A stretch of DNA of 64,000 bases from Selaginella tamariscina (Eukaryota; Streptophyta; Lycopodiopsida; Selaginellales; Selaginellaceae). Positions 1-11,550 of this stretch are shown one piece after another. Under the pieces are notes generated by a model, which did no database searches, was not told the DNA's origin, and saw only the letters and a program-made list of their open reading frames with translations. The DNA lies in contig PUQB01000795.1 in NCBI GenBank assembly GCA_003024785.1, positions 1 through 64,000 of the forward strand, in the 5' to 3' direction. Numbering within the stretch: position 1 is the stretch's first letter; each line of letters begins with the position of its first letter. Position numbers and translations under genes: made by a program.

Positions 1-464
1 ACCATGTACAACTATATGTACAAAGTACGTTTCGACACGCATGGATGTGTGCATGTATGTTAGAAATACTATATGATTTTTAGAGTCATAAATTACAACA
101 ATATCGCGATCTTTAAGGTGAGTTCAATTATTATCGGAAATTATATGACATTTAAAGTGATCTCAAGATAACCATCTTTATTAAAAAATATTGTCCTAAT
201 GTATTTTACACAATTCAAACAATACCTGTAACATTATTTAAAATGGAGCCCATATGGAAAACACCTTGAAACCAAAATGAAACTCTTTATAGTCTCAATT
301 AGTCATTTTTATTATTTAATTAGTATCTATTAATAATTATATTAGTTAAAATAACTCTTTAATATTATTAAAATAACTTATTAATAAATGCTAATTAAAG
401 AATTAAAATTTGTCAACTTAATTATAATGCATTACACACGATTCAGCATGTCTATATACAAGCT

Positions 465-1350
465 GTGTTTTACACCATAGTAGTTAGAGCTACGTTGAGT
501 GACGAGGTTTCTCCCAAGAAAACGGTAAGAATGTCATATCAGAGTGCCATTGGAACCTTATATAATATATGTAACGATGTTGCAGACACTATTAAATATT
601 TCTTATGTTGTTGGAGTATAGAGCAAATTTCAAAAATCCAGATTGTGAACATTAACTTATTGTAAAGATAGTATTCTCATACATTAAAGGATTTACGAGA
701 CAAATTGAGTTTCAGATGATAATGTTAATTAGTAAGGTAACGGGACTATTAGAAAATTAACATTTGGTATATGTGCAATATTAGTAGGTAGAGTAGTGTT
801 CTAAAGTTTAAAAAAAGAAAATGTGACTCTGTCAACGGTAGAAGTAGAATATGTAATAAGGTCACATGCGAACTCGTCAAGTGATTTGGTTAAAAAGGTT
901 TTACAACATAGTCAATAGTGTTGTTATGTGATAATAAAAATTGCATCGTTGTGATTAAGTCAACAATGTTATCGTATGATAATAAGAGTTGCATCCTTAT
1001 GGTTAAGAATCGTGTTGTTGTATGTTCCATGTAGGGATGAAGTAAATTAATTAGACATCACTTCATCCGTGAATAAGTGATAAGTCAATTTAAGTTTGTG
1101 AAATCGAAAAATCAATCTTCACATAACCACTAGCACTAGAAAGGTTTGTTAAGGTTAAATAAATTTTGGGAATATGTTATTGCAAGAGTAAGATTTGAGA
1201 GGGACTGTTGACATTCTCTAGTATCTCTTACCCTTGATTAGAGATAAAAGTGATATGAACCAATGATTTTGTATATATTTTATTTGATTAAGAAATAAAT
1301 ATATCACACTTTACCCATTTCTTTGTTTCATTCATGGTCCACCTTAGAAT
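465..1350 (+). mobile_element. Ty1/copia remnant (RT/RNase H end)
   Basis: This is a fossil of the 3' part of a copia polyprotein. The reading MSYQSAIGTLY near 530 resembles the copia RT segment SYxSAxGxLMY. Downstream, LSTVEVEYV near 830-850 matches the RNase H signature LSTxEAEY, followed by CDNK. A TGTTGACATTCT sequence near 1207 may mark the start of a 3' LTR. The element is truncated and old, with many breaks. The same remnant occurs at 23086-23950 as part of the segmental duplication, so it predates that duplication. Confidence 0.6.
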
Positions 1351-1426
1351 TCTTTCACGGATTTCCTTAAACATTGAGCCTCTCTAGACATGTGTCGTTC
1401 GAGTTTCTGAGGGGGAGAAGGAAGGT

Positions 1427-1900
1427 GTGCTGGTTTTCTCTCAAGAGGAGAAGTTTCAAGGTTGTGTTACTGCTCTCATGGGAGGCAAGAGGGAGAGTCA
1501 TGGTTGTTATTTCTTTATCTCTTCTCGCTTCTTCCTGAGCAACGACTTTGTTAGCCAAAGCCTTGCTCAAGGGGGAGTGTTGGAGAGCGTGGATTCAGGC
1601 GTGGATTGAGGAGTATATGCACAGTATATATCACAACGAGGGCACTGTGTGATATACTCTCTTTCCTGTGGTATTCCTACACTGGGTTATGAGCCACTCA
1701 ATGAAGTGAGATGCTTTTATGTGGTTCTTGTCTACGGATGTATCCCACTATCTCTGAGACTGGTTTATATACAGATGAATGCATTCGCATGTACGACCTC
1801 TTAGACGGATTGTAGCCATAGCCATATGTTTAAACGTTCCTACGCTGGCATTTTTACCGATCACTATGAAATAAAACTCACTATCACATGCTCTTCCATT
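1427..1900 (+). mobile_element. Probable copia-type 3' end and LTR remnant
   Basis: A purine run, CAAGGGGGAG, is followed directly by TGTTGGAGAGCG at 1578. That is the usual layout of a copia polypurine tract and 3' LTR start. Further on, CTTTCCTGTGGTATTCC and AATAAAACTCACTATCACA could be LTR transcription and polyadenylation sequence. I could not fix the LTR end. A twin lies at 32160-32640 within the duplicated block. It is a fossil fragment without a recognisable body, and the family call is tentative. Confidence 0.35.
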
Positions 1901-2370
1901 GTATCCCCGTAATACATACTTGTGTACGATGATGTCTTAAAGATTAAGCGTATTTAACATGCAGACGCGTCTGTATGCTTCACATAGAAGTGTATACATA
2001 TTTACTTGTGTATATATGTGTTTGAGATAGCTTAATGTCTATTAGTGTGTGTGTGTCAGCAAGGTTTTTTCTTTGTGTAAGAACTCTCTACGAAATGTAC
2101 ACTGCAAATATATATATATTTCATGCGATACACAAGATTAAGTAAATCGACAACCTTGCATAACTCTTTGAAAGAAGAAAATCTAATGGAGCTTTACATG
2201 TAATGTGTATGTGAGTATAAAGAATAACTTATATACCTATACATACAAACAACCATTATATGGAGTGGCATAATGATGCATATCTTTGTGAGTGTTTAAT
2301 CTTAATTATAAATATACCAAATAAGCTTCCCATTTATTTAATACAGTGGAAGCCTAACATCTGACTTTTA
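1900..2370. other. AT-rich spacer
   Basis: No gene is recognised here. The sequence holds short TG- and TA-rich runs and is nearly identical to about 32630-33100 in the second copy of the duplication. Confidence 0.6.
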
Positions 2371-3709
2371 GAACTTGCCAGAATAAGGTATTGCAATAAC
2401 AATTATTCCTGCAGCCACCGCTGCTTCTGCATTGCCGCCGTTTCCACTGTACAACCATGAAAATAGAAAAGAAACTTTAGAAATATTGCTTGCTTCCATG
2501 CATACATTTCTTACCTTGGAGCCATTCCCTTGGAAGTTGGAATGAACGATCTTAGAGAGTGTATAAAAATGCAGTCGTTAAATTTGAGCCACGGGGCCAA
2601 GAACAGATAAATCTTTTCTTTTCAATTTATTTAAAATTGATTTAGAGCTGGCAAGAACTTAATCCGCCTATTGTTTTTCTTAAGAAAATAATTGAAACTG
2701 GCACCAGCCTTTTATTTTTCTAAGAAAATTATTAGAGCTTGTAAGCAACTGGCTGCACGATCTGTGCACGATGGTTTAAACATTAATTTAATTAACATGT
2801 TTCTCATGCGTACGGTGACTTGTGTATCCACGGATGTATTAGAACAATAATTTATAACTTGATTACGTGATAATCAACTATATGTTTGAGATAACTTAAA
2901 ATCTTATGTCATGATTAAAAGTTACATATAGTTTTATAAGAAAATCAACTTAAAATATTAATTTATATAATAATTTAGCATAGCTTTCGTTGTGATATAA
3001 CATCTATTTATAACACTAAATTTTTTTTTTTATATTAAAATTGGGGTTACCTTACAAAATTTAAAACCGCATGAACATTTTATGCAAAATTAATTTTTCA
3101 CTAGTAATTAATATTGATGTGATTTAATTTTATATTTCTTAAATAGGATTATTAAAACTATTAACATTATAAATATAATTGAATGAATTAATAACTTTAC
3201 ATTATCAAATCAAATCTAAATTTAAATGTTTAATATAAATGATTAAGTTTATATACAAATTAATATTGGTTAAATTTTATATTTTCAACATGTAAAAGTT
3301 ATTGTTTTAATATCTTATATCGGCTAAAGATTATTTAAATATTGTATAAAATTAAAATCTAAATCTATGTCTAAATTTAGACGTTTAATATAAATAATTA
3401 TTAACTTTAACAACATATTAATATGTTACATTAAACAAAACATGTGTGCGTGTTTACCTGACGTTTTTCAAAGTGTGCGGCCTTTATAATTATTTCCAAA
3501 TGCCCCGGAGCAATCTCAGTCGTCAGATACTTATAAGTTTTGCGAGCATCAGCAATCTCACCGTTCCTGGCCGTGAATATGCGCGTTTCAGGGAGCCTCT
3601 GTACACACGGCAGTTTTGAGTACCAATAAATATACATATATACATGCATAGTCACATACACACACATATTATGTGTATATGCATATGTAACTTGTGCATT
3701 TAATGTGTG

Positions 3710-3759
<50 letters not shown>

Positions 3760-3880
3760 TATATTAATGTTTTAAACCTTGACAAATATTTGTGAGGCTC
3801 GCTCTAATGCATCACTGGCTAACTCCAGATTGCTTTGCCGCTCAGGATATCGGATCCAGTACTCAGGATAACTGGCACAT
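2370..3880 (-). pseudogene. Prp39-like splicing factor fragment, copy 1
   Basis: Minus-strand pieces lie in the right order for the HAT-repeat protein Prp39, a U1 snRNP factor. At 3778-3875 the reading is SYPEYWIRYPERQSNLELA, continuing SDALERASQIFVK. At 3458-3598 it is RLPETRIFTARNGEIADA, continuing through TTEIAPGHLEIIIKAAHFEKRQ. Near 2375-2445 it is GNAEAAVAA. The first two pieces end at GT donors, and AG acceptors precede them. In the family these correspond to FWIRY...LA...LxRAxxxFVK, then IHLFxARxxExxGDxxxARxxY...EIxPGxLExxxKxAxxExR. The rest of the gene is absent and the third piece degenerates, so this is a truncated pseudogene. It is repeated at 33105-34712. Assignment rests on remembered family motifs. 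Confidence 0.6.
3685..3757. repeat. (GT)n-(AT)n microsatellite
   Basis: A compound dinucleotide run of GTGTGTGT followed by about 18 AT units sits in what would be an intron of the Prp39-like fragment. The matching place in the other copy, near 34617-34636, holds a shorter AT run. Confidence 0.9.
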
Positions 3881-4885
3881 GCTATTAAACATCTTTCAAA
3901 CCCTGCATAAAAGTGTTAATACAACTATACAACTAACATATATACCCGTCAGTGATACTATATATGTGATACATATACACTTGGAATGTATTTGTGAATG
4001 TTTTATTTAAATTTCAATAAATAAATTTAATTCATCCTACTATAAATATTATTTAAGTCTTAATTTGTTTCATTGGAAGTATGTTCATCATACTCAGTAT
4101 ATATTAGAATACGACAAGAATATGTTAAGCATTTAATTAATGATTGTAAAATTATAAAATAATAATAAAAAGATGCTGAAAGATTTTCTCTATTTTTAAG
4201 TAAAACAAGATTGTTGAATCACACATTATATATGTCATATATATTTGCACATGTTTATGAATATGTGTATCTATTATTCTTGAAATTAAATTATTATTAA
4301 TTTATTTTGATCTCATATGACTACATATAACATATTTAAAATGTATATTCATATTCATAGTTTCACTTTAATGTAATACAATACACACATGTATATTTAT
4401 ATAAAATATCTATTATCAAACGTGCTGATAAATTTAACACAGACCACATATGTTTCAAATAACTGAATTAATTAATTTGAGATACATATAATGCACGTTG
4501 TAACTAAAATGAGCATGATACGTGAAAATGGGAATATAAAATAAATTACTAATTAATATTTAAGTTTTAATTATTAATTAATTACTAAATTAATATGTAA
4601 TTAAGTCTTAAATATTAATTAATTAATAAATTAATCCTTCAATAACCTTACTTAGTAAGGAATATTCCTAAAATATCTTAGAATATTCATATTATTCTTC
4701 ATTCTAAAAATAGTTTACAATACTTTCAAAATACTATCGAACATAATTACAAATAAAATCATTTCCTTATTAACATGTTAATTTTTTTATAAATACTTTC
4801 TTCCTAACCATACAGAGAAATCTCCTCATTTTGTCTAAATCATCACTTTCCGGATTAATCGAATCATTTTGGTCAATATCTTGAT
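3881..4885. other. AT-rich spacer with one MITE-end sequence
   Basis: No coding region is recognised. At 4491-4516 the sequence TGCACGTTGTAACTAAAATG matches the terminal inverted repeat of the small element at 44852-45090, but I found no partner end nearby, so this is a truncated or single end. Confidence 0.5.
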
Positions 4886-4889
4886 GTTG

Positions 4890-5570
4890 TTACCACCACC
4901 TAACACTCTTACGAATGCAGTTAGGAGTTGCCATCCTTGTTAATACATAAAATGTGATAAGACTAGGTCTGCATAAAGGTTCATCTAAAAAATGACGTTC
5001 CTTAAGAATAATATTGTAAAGTGCCTGGTTGCTATCCTTCATTTTATAAAATTCAAAATCACGAAAATGAAAAACGTCAGGAAATGTTTGATACGGTGGA
5101 TACTGCTCACAAAAGTTTTTAAGATTCTTCTTTCTGAGGCACGTATCCAAGTAGTTTACTAGCTCATCTATGGTATTGGTATTAAAATATGAGTCAAAAG
5201 TGATTGAATGAATACAAGCAATGTTTTGGTTAAGCATAGCCTTTTTACCACTAAGATGTGTGTTCTTCATTATCCTTAACTGATTGATCTCTCCATGAAG
5301 CCCAATTAATCTTTCATTCTTGAAGAAGTATGGCTTGTTTTCCTTTCTTATATTGTGAAATTCGAGAAGTTTATATCATATTCGCTGGTCAAAAATCCAA
5401 TCTTTACGAATTACCTCTTCTGCAACATTACAATGTTTCTTAAGCAAATTCAATGGCAGTGTCAAGTTCTGAATCTGCATGCATGACTAAATCCCCACAA
5501 GTGCATCCATCTCCTTAAGCTTTTGAAAGAGACGGTTCAACCCTAGACAAAAAATGATATCATATCGAAA
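4890..5570 (-). pseudogene. Unrecognised degraded protein-coding stretch
   Basis: A minus-strand open frame of 126 codons (4890-5270) reads MKNTHLSGKKAMLNQNIACI at its start and ends CIRKSVRWW. Similar-looking coding sequence continues upstream to about 5570 in the same direction, for example LFQKLKEMDALVG, LNLLKKHCNVAEEVIRKDW and FHNIRKENKPYFFKNERLIG, but with stops and frame changes. The composition (many K, N, F, L and few low-complexity runs) looks like decayed protein rather than spacer. I do not recognise the family and see no catalytic motif, signal peptide or membrane segment. It may be a transposon-derived or host hypothetical gene. Confidence 0.35.
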
Positions 5571-5827
5571 TTTACCATGATAAAGAATGAAATCTCCTTG
5601 TTTAATTTCTTTTTTTCTATCCTCGGGCCCTTATTAATCAAGCAAAACACCATTGACATCCAACAACACAATATGGCCATGAGTAACATAATATGGCCAT
5701 GGGTAATATGGCCATGGGTTTCACATAGTTTACTGGCTTTTACTCAAAATATTATGATAAGATGATAAAAGTAAATAAAATGAGATATGCAACTTATATA
5801 TACTAATACACATATATATTCACATGG

Positions 5828-6695
5828 AAGGTGGGCGGGATTAATCTCGCCACCCCTTTTATGCCTCCTGAAAGGGTGGGCGGAATTAATCTCGCCACCT
5901 TTTTGGAGCCCCTGAATAGGTGTGCGGGATTAATCTCACCACCCTTCTCGGTCTCAAAGAGAATTGGGCAGGATTTATTTGGCACACCCCTTCAGATGAT
6001 CCAAAAGGGTGGCGAGATTAATCTCGCCCACCATGTAAGGGATGATGAAATTAATCTCGCCACCCTTCTTAGTCCCCTCCATTGGTATGCTATAAACCTT
6101 CTCCGTTTCAAACTGAGGTGGTCGGGATTGATTCGACTCATCAATGGAGGAGGAAAAGAGAAAGGTGGCGGGATTAATCCCGCCACCCCTTCCATGTCTG
6201 GTGGGCGGGATTAATCCCGCCCACGACACTCTCATATGAATTAAGGCGGTTGGCGGGATTAATCTCGCCACCATGTGTAGAAGGGTCGGCGAGATTAATC
6301 CCGCCGCCCTTTCGTAAATCATGCGCACACACACATATATATGGGTGGCAGGATTAATCCCCCCGCCCTCCAAGAAGGGATGGGTGAGGGGCAGGATTAA
6401 TTCCATTTCCCTCCGCGCAAGGCATGGGCGTGCGGCGGAATCTCGCTGCCTAGGCCCTTCATGCAGGCCATGGGCAGCGGGATTAATCCCGCTGCATTCC
6501 GCGCAAGGCATGGGTGTGCAGCGAGATTAATCCCGCCGCCTAGGCCCTTCACGTAGGCCATGAGATTAATCCTGCCGCTCATGAGGGTAACAGATGACCG
6601 GTGGGATTAATCCCGCCGCCCGTGGGGCTAACCATATAGCGACGGGATTAATCCTGCCGCTCGGGGCTAACCAAAGAGCGGCGGGATTAATCCTG
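5828..6695. repeat. Palindrome array 1 (GGCGGGATTAATCCCGCC)
   Basis: About 17 clear and three degenerate copies of the self-complementary word GGCGGGATTAATCCCGCC recur every 35-45 bp, with GGATTAATC the most constant core. Perfect copies lie near 6164 and 6203. Spacers are GC-richer than the surroundings. Open frames across the array, repeating AGLIPP or GGINPA, are by-products of the repeat. A microsatellite follows directly. Each unit could form a hairpin or cruciform; no function is known to me. Confidence 0.9.
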
Positions 6696-6730
6696 GTCAC
6701 ATATATATATGTATGCGTGTGTATAGATAT

Positions 6731-6802
<72 letters not shown>

Positions 6803-6980
6803 CATGTGTGTGCGTGTGTGTGCTAAATAAATTAAATTATACAGATACACCCACATATATATATGTATATGTATATGTGTGTGTAGGAGAGTGCGTGTGT
6901 GTGCCAGATAAAATTATAGTGATACACACACATATGTATATGTATATCGTATGTATGTGCTAAATAAATTAAATTATACA

Positions 6981-7021
<41 letters not shown>

Positions 7022-7207
7022 GTATATATATGTATATGTATATACAGGAGTGTGCGTGTGTGTGTGAGAGATAAATAAATAAATAAAATTATACAGATAC
7101 TGGTACACATAATATATGTATGTATATATGTACATAGGTATATATATATGTGTATATGTATATCGTGTGTATGCGTGTGTGAGCGAAACAAATAAAATCA
7201 TACAGAT

Positions 7208-7283
<76 letters not shown>

Positions 7284-7665
7284 ATAGGAGTGTGCGTGTG
7301 TGTGCGAGAAATAGATAAATAAATAAAATTATACAGATACTAATATATGTATGTATATATATGTATAGGTATATATATATGTGTATATGTATATCGTGTG
7401 TATGCGTGTGTGAGCGAAAAAATAAAATCATACAGATAAACAAACACACACACACACACACACATGTGTGTGTGTGTGTGTGTATGTATGTATAATGTAT
7501 AGGAGTGTGCGTGTGTGTGAGAGATAGATAAATAAATTTTATTATTAAAATACACACACATATAAATGTATATGTGAATAAAAAATAAATAAATAAACTC
7601 AGGAGTGTGTGTGTGAGAGAAAGAGAGAGAGATCTCACATGTGTGTGAGAGAGAGGGAGATTTCA
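6695..7665. repeat. Compound microsatellite / minisatellite block
   Basis: Runs of (AC)n, (AT)n and (GT)n alternate with a repeated linker of the form AAATAAATTAAATTATACAG and GAGTGTGCGTGTGTGTGAGA. The whole unit recurs about five times with a spacing of roughly 110-240 bp. Open frames in it are low-complexity artefacts made of H, T, Y, I, C and V. Confidence 0.85.
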
Positions 7666-7984
7666 CAGTGCCACCTCCGCCGCCTTTCTTCTTGAAACCC
7701 TAAGAACCCTAAAAGAAATAGAATATATATTAACCCTAATCAAATATTCCTTCTAAGAATATACTTAAACCCTAAAAAGAATAAAATATAAATTCACCCT
7801 AAACGAATATTCTTTATTATATTATCAGCGTGTGCATGTGTGTGGGTGTATCACATACACCCTAGAAATATAAATCATGCAAGGGTTTAACATGTGTGTG
7901 TTTATGAGAGTTAAATTTTCATGTGTAGTAATATATATATACACACATAGTATTATACACATAGACATATATACATATTAGTAT

Positions 7985-9010
7985 ATAATATTAGAGAGAC
8001 AGAGTACATATTATGGATCATGCATGGTGTGTATGTATGAAAAAAGAGAGACAGTACATATTATGGATCATGCATGGTGTGTATGTTTGAGAGAAGAGAG
8101 ACAGTACATATTAATATGGATCATGCATGGTGTGTATGTATGAGAAAAGAGAGAGTGTGTTAACAAATTAAATTCATACATATTGCATATATTAGTACAC
8201 ATATACATACACATGTGTATACACACAGACATACATACATATTACATGTGTAAATTCAATGTGTTACATAGGGTTTAGGGTTTAGGTTTAGGATGGATCA
8301 TGCATGGTGTGTATGTATGAGAGAAGAGAGACCGGTGAACATTTAGTTAAAGTTACGTCCGTAAATGCTTGTCTATCACACACACGCGCATGCTGCATGC
8401 ACAAAGTAAATTACCAAAAGATATTAGTAAATTAAACTAGTTTATAGTTTTTTTAGTCAATAATATTATGGACTAACCAAGATATCATGGTTGCAATGTG
8501 TCACTACAACACTCATTTGCAATCAGAAAACAGTTCGTTTCTTGAGTGTTAAAAAATTAATTTTGTACACATTGCATATATTAGTACACATATATACATA
8601 CACATATTATACACAGATATACACACATAGTACATAATATTGTAACATCAGTACATATTATGGATTATGCATGGTGTGTATGTATGAGAGAAGAGAGACA
8701 GGCTACATATTATGGATCATGCATGGTGTGTATGTATGAGAGAAGAGAGACAATACATATTATGGATCATGTATGGTGTGTATGTATGAGAGAAGAGAGA
8801 TAGTACATATTATGGATCATGCATGGTGTGTATGTATGAGAGAAGGGATTATGCACGGTGACACTGTGTATGTATGAGAGAAGAGAGAGTGTTAACAAAT
8901 TAAAATCATACACATTGCATATATTAGTACACATATATACATACACACGTGTATACACACAGATATACATACATATTACATGTGTAAATTCAATGTGTTA
9001 CATACACACA
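7985..9010. repeat. Tandem and nested repeats (ATGGATCATGCATGGTGTG family)
   Basis: A unit of about 50 bp, containing ATTATGGATCATGCATGGTG then TGTATGTATGAGAGAAGAGA, occurs about nine times (for example near 8010, 8065, 8118, 8292, 8660, 8708, 8760 and 8812). A second unit of about 110 bp, beginning near GTTAACAAATTAAA and ending in CAATGTGTTACATA, occurs near 8158 and 8888 with a partial copy near 8550. The nesting suggests repeated block duplication. Confidence 0.8.
8269..8292 (+). repeat. Short telomere-like run
   Basis: The sequence contains two adjacent TTTAGGG-type units, AGGGTTTAGGGTTTAGG. It is too short to be more than a chance or relic interstitial telomeric repeat. Confidence 0.4.
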
Positions 9011-9444
9011 GATTGAGTACATATAGATCATACATGCGTTGAACATGATGTTTTTAATAAATAGGCAACATATTTCTCCAGTTTGGTTTAGGGTTTAAAC
9101 CCAATGCAAGTATTTTATTATAAAATTTTATATGGTACATAATATATATATTAGTATAAAATTTTATACTAATATAAACTAAATGCATGCACATTTTTCT
9201 AATTATTTACTCTAAACACTAAACATATGTAAGTCCTAGTGTAGAGTGTGTGTAATTATAAATATTTGGTTTTGGTTTTAAACTCTATATCATAAATACA
9301 AAGCTAGATGCTTTATCTATATCGTGATCCACTCATCGGCTTGTGCATGTGTGTGCATATGTGTCTCTGTAAGTGCTTCTAATGAGTGTGCATGTGTATA
9401 TATAAATTTATGATTGTGTTTATATATGTGTGCAAAACAAACAT

Positions 9445-10165
9445 CAAATAATTAAGAAAATAATATTAATAAACACACTATGAATATATTTTAAATTATA
9501 CATAATAATATATGATTTTATCTAATATATAGCCATATATAGTTTTAATAATATATATTAATTTAATATTAATAATAAGGTTTAACATTGGAACATTCTT
9601 GAAATAATAAGAAATTAATTGAGAAAATCCCATTAATATATATAAATGTAGATCAAGTACTGAAATAATTAACTAAATTAATTATGATAATCATGTTTAA
9701 TATTAGAATATTCTTGGAATAATAAGAAAATAATAAAGAATATCCCATTAATATAAAGAAGATTAATTATTCAAGTATTTAAGAAAATGATATTAATATA
9801 CACACTATGAACATATTTTAAATTATACATAATAATATATCATTTCATCTAATATATAGTCATATATAGTTTTAATAATATATATTAATTTAATATTGAT
9901 AATAAGGTTTAACATAGGAATATTCTTGAAATAATAAGAAATTAATTGAGAAAATCCCATTAATATATACAAATGTAAAATAATTACTGAAATAATTAAG
10001 AATAAGACTAATTTAATTATGATAATCAGGTTTAATATTGGAATATTCTTTGAATATTAAGAAAATAATAAAGAATATCCCATTAATAGTAGGAAATGTA
10101 AATTAATTACTCGAGTAATTAAGAAAATAATATTAATAAACAAACTATGAATATATTTTAAATGA
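9445..10165. repeat. Direct repeat of about 330 bp, AT-rich
   Basis: The block starting ACACACTATGAATATATTTTAA and running through TATAGTTTTAATAATATATA and CAAATATTCTTG-like sequence appears at about 9470-9650 and again at about 9800-9970, with a partial third start near 10135. Interleaved AATCCCATTAATATA pieces repeat as well. Confidence 0.7.
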
Positions 10166-10199
10166 TACATAATAATATATCAATTTATTTATTATATAA

Positions 10200-10266
<67 letters not shown>

Positions 10267-10285
10267 TAATATAATATAATATAAA
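10200..10285. repeat. (TA)n tract
   Basis: This is a nearly pure TA run of about 80 bp that is self-complementary. Confidence 0.9.
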
Positions 10286-10289
10286 CTTA

Positions 10290-10865
10290 ATAATATATAC
10301 TTGAATATTAAGAATGTAGAATAATTATTAAAATTTCGTAATATTAAACAACTGAATCACTTAAATAACATTAAATGCAATTTTATAACACTCATTAGAA
10401 TTGGAGAGTATATATGTCAGAGTGTCGGTTATTTATGTCAGCTCATTTTAAATTTTATTTTCTGTTCTTTTAAAAAATTTTGAATTTCTGACATAAGTAT
10501 TGTCGGACTGACATGTAAATTTGAAAATGCATTTAATTTCCCACTCAAATTCAGATCTGGTTCTTTCTCCGACAAGGGTTTCTTCATTTATGTAATTTTC
10601 ACTCTTCAGATCTTCTTTTTTTTTTTATAGTGATCAACTCAGAAGTGACATTAAATTGGGTGCTATTGTTTATAGGAAAGCACGGCGCTTTCAGTGTTGT
10701 TTATAAGTAAGTATTATAAACAAATTTAGATATACTTATAAAGATTCACTCTCTTACATTCTTTCTTAAAATTAAAATTTAGGGGTTTAGGAATGCATTA
10801 GGATTACAATATATTCCGTTAGGGATTTATCCCGTTTAAATATCCTTCTAACTTAATATTCTCGG
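10290..10865. other. Spacer, no gene recognised
   Basis: This AT-rich sequence lies just upstream of palindrome array 2. I see no coding frame or repeat beyond short poly-T. Confidence 0.5.
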
Positions 10866-11211
10866 TTAGCCGGGGCGGCGAGATTAATCCGGCCATTTCT
10901 TTTTCGCCTCTTAAAAGAGGTGGCGGGATTAATCCTGCCACCATTTCTTTAATAGCCATGGCAGAATTAGTCCGGGCAATGCTTCTCCGCCTCTGAAAAA
11001 GAATGGTGGGATTAATCCCGTCAATAACTCTCTTAACTGATAAAGAGTTACTTGAATTTATTAAAAAGAATTGTCGGCGGGATTAATCCCGCCAACCATT
11101 CTAGGAAGTAGAGAAGGGGTGGCGGGATTAATCTCGTCACCACTTCCCTATTTTAAAGATTTGTGGCAGGATTTATCTCGAGATTTCTTAGAAATCATAG
11201 CTTCGAAGAGA

Positions 11212-11453
11212 GTTTGTAAGGTTCCATGGTATATACTATGTATTTACGCCGCATATACTTTGCCATGGAGGTGCCATGTGGCATTAGGATTCAGGCACAC
11301 TAATCTGGGCACTGGCTAATCTGGGCGCTAGCTAATCTGGGCACCATGATTTACTTGGCACTAAGAGTGCTAATCCTAGCACAGACACTTAGTATAAATA
11401 CCTTGTATGAGTCAGACCTAATCGAATCATATTTGATATTCACACCTCTCTCA
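11212..11453 (+). repeat. 5' LTR of the Ty3/gypsy element
   Basis: The sequence runs from TGTAAGGTTCCATGG to CACACCTCTCTCA and matches 16312-16553 at about 95%. A short direct repeat, AGTT, flanks the outer ends of the two LTRs and may be what remains of a target duplication. Confidence 0.9.
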
Positions 11454-11550
11454 TTGGTGGAGAAGCTGGGTAATCCTTTTACGGCTTAGTTTTTTTGTGT
11501 TCTTTTTGTCTCCCTCTTCCCTTGTGTTCTTGTTCGTGATGGTGACCGAA

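Larger units (their letters stand above)
1..3829. repeat. Segmental duplication, copy 1 (unfilled MULE site)
   Basis: This stretch recurs in the same order and orientation at about 22616-24014 plus 32059-34710, with small indels and a modest number of substitutions. It probably begins upstream of the window, because base 1 is already inside the match. It carries a copia remnant, an LTR-like end and Prp39-like exons. Its bases 1343-1351 (CTTAGAATT) are the uninterrupted form of the site at which an 8 kb Mutator-like element sits in the other copy. The match stops near 3829, after ACTCCAGATT. Confidence 0.9.

Noticed and set aside
5828-6600. Long open frames on both strands repeating AGLIPP / GGINPA.
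   Set aside because: They are created by the GGCGGGATTAATCCCGCC palindrome, which reads similarly on both strands; no gene signal.
5838-6690. GGATTAATCC as a paired-homeodomain binding site.
   Set aside because: It matches the animal K50-type paired site, but such proteins are not plant regulators and the wider palindrome is not explained by it.
6566-7666. Open frames rich in H, T, I, Y, C and V.
   Set aside because: They are translations of (AC)n, (AT)n and (GT)n microsatellites.
8269-8292. Interstitial telomere or chromosome end.
   Set aside because: Only about three TTTAGGG-like units are present, without further array on either side.
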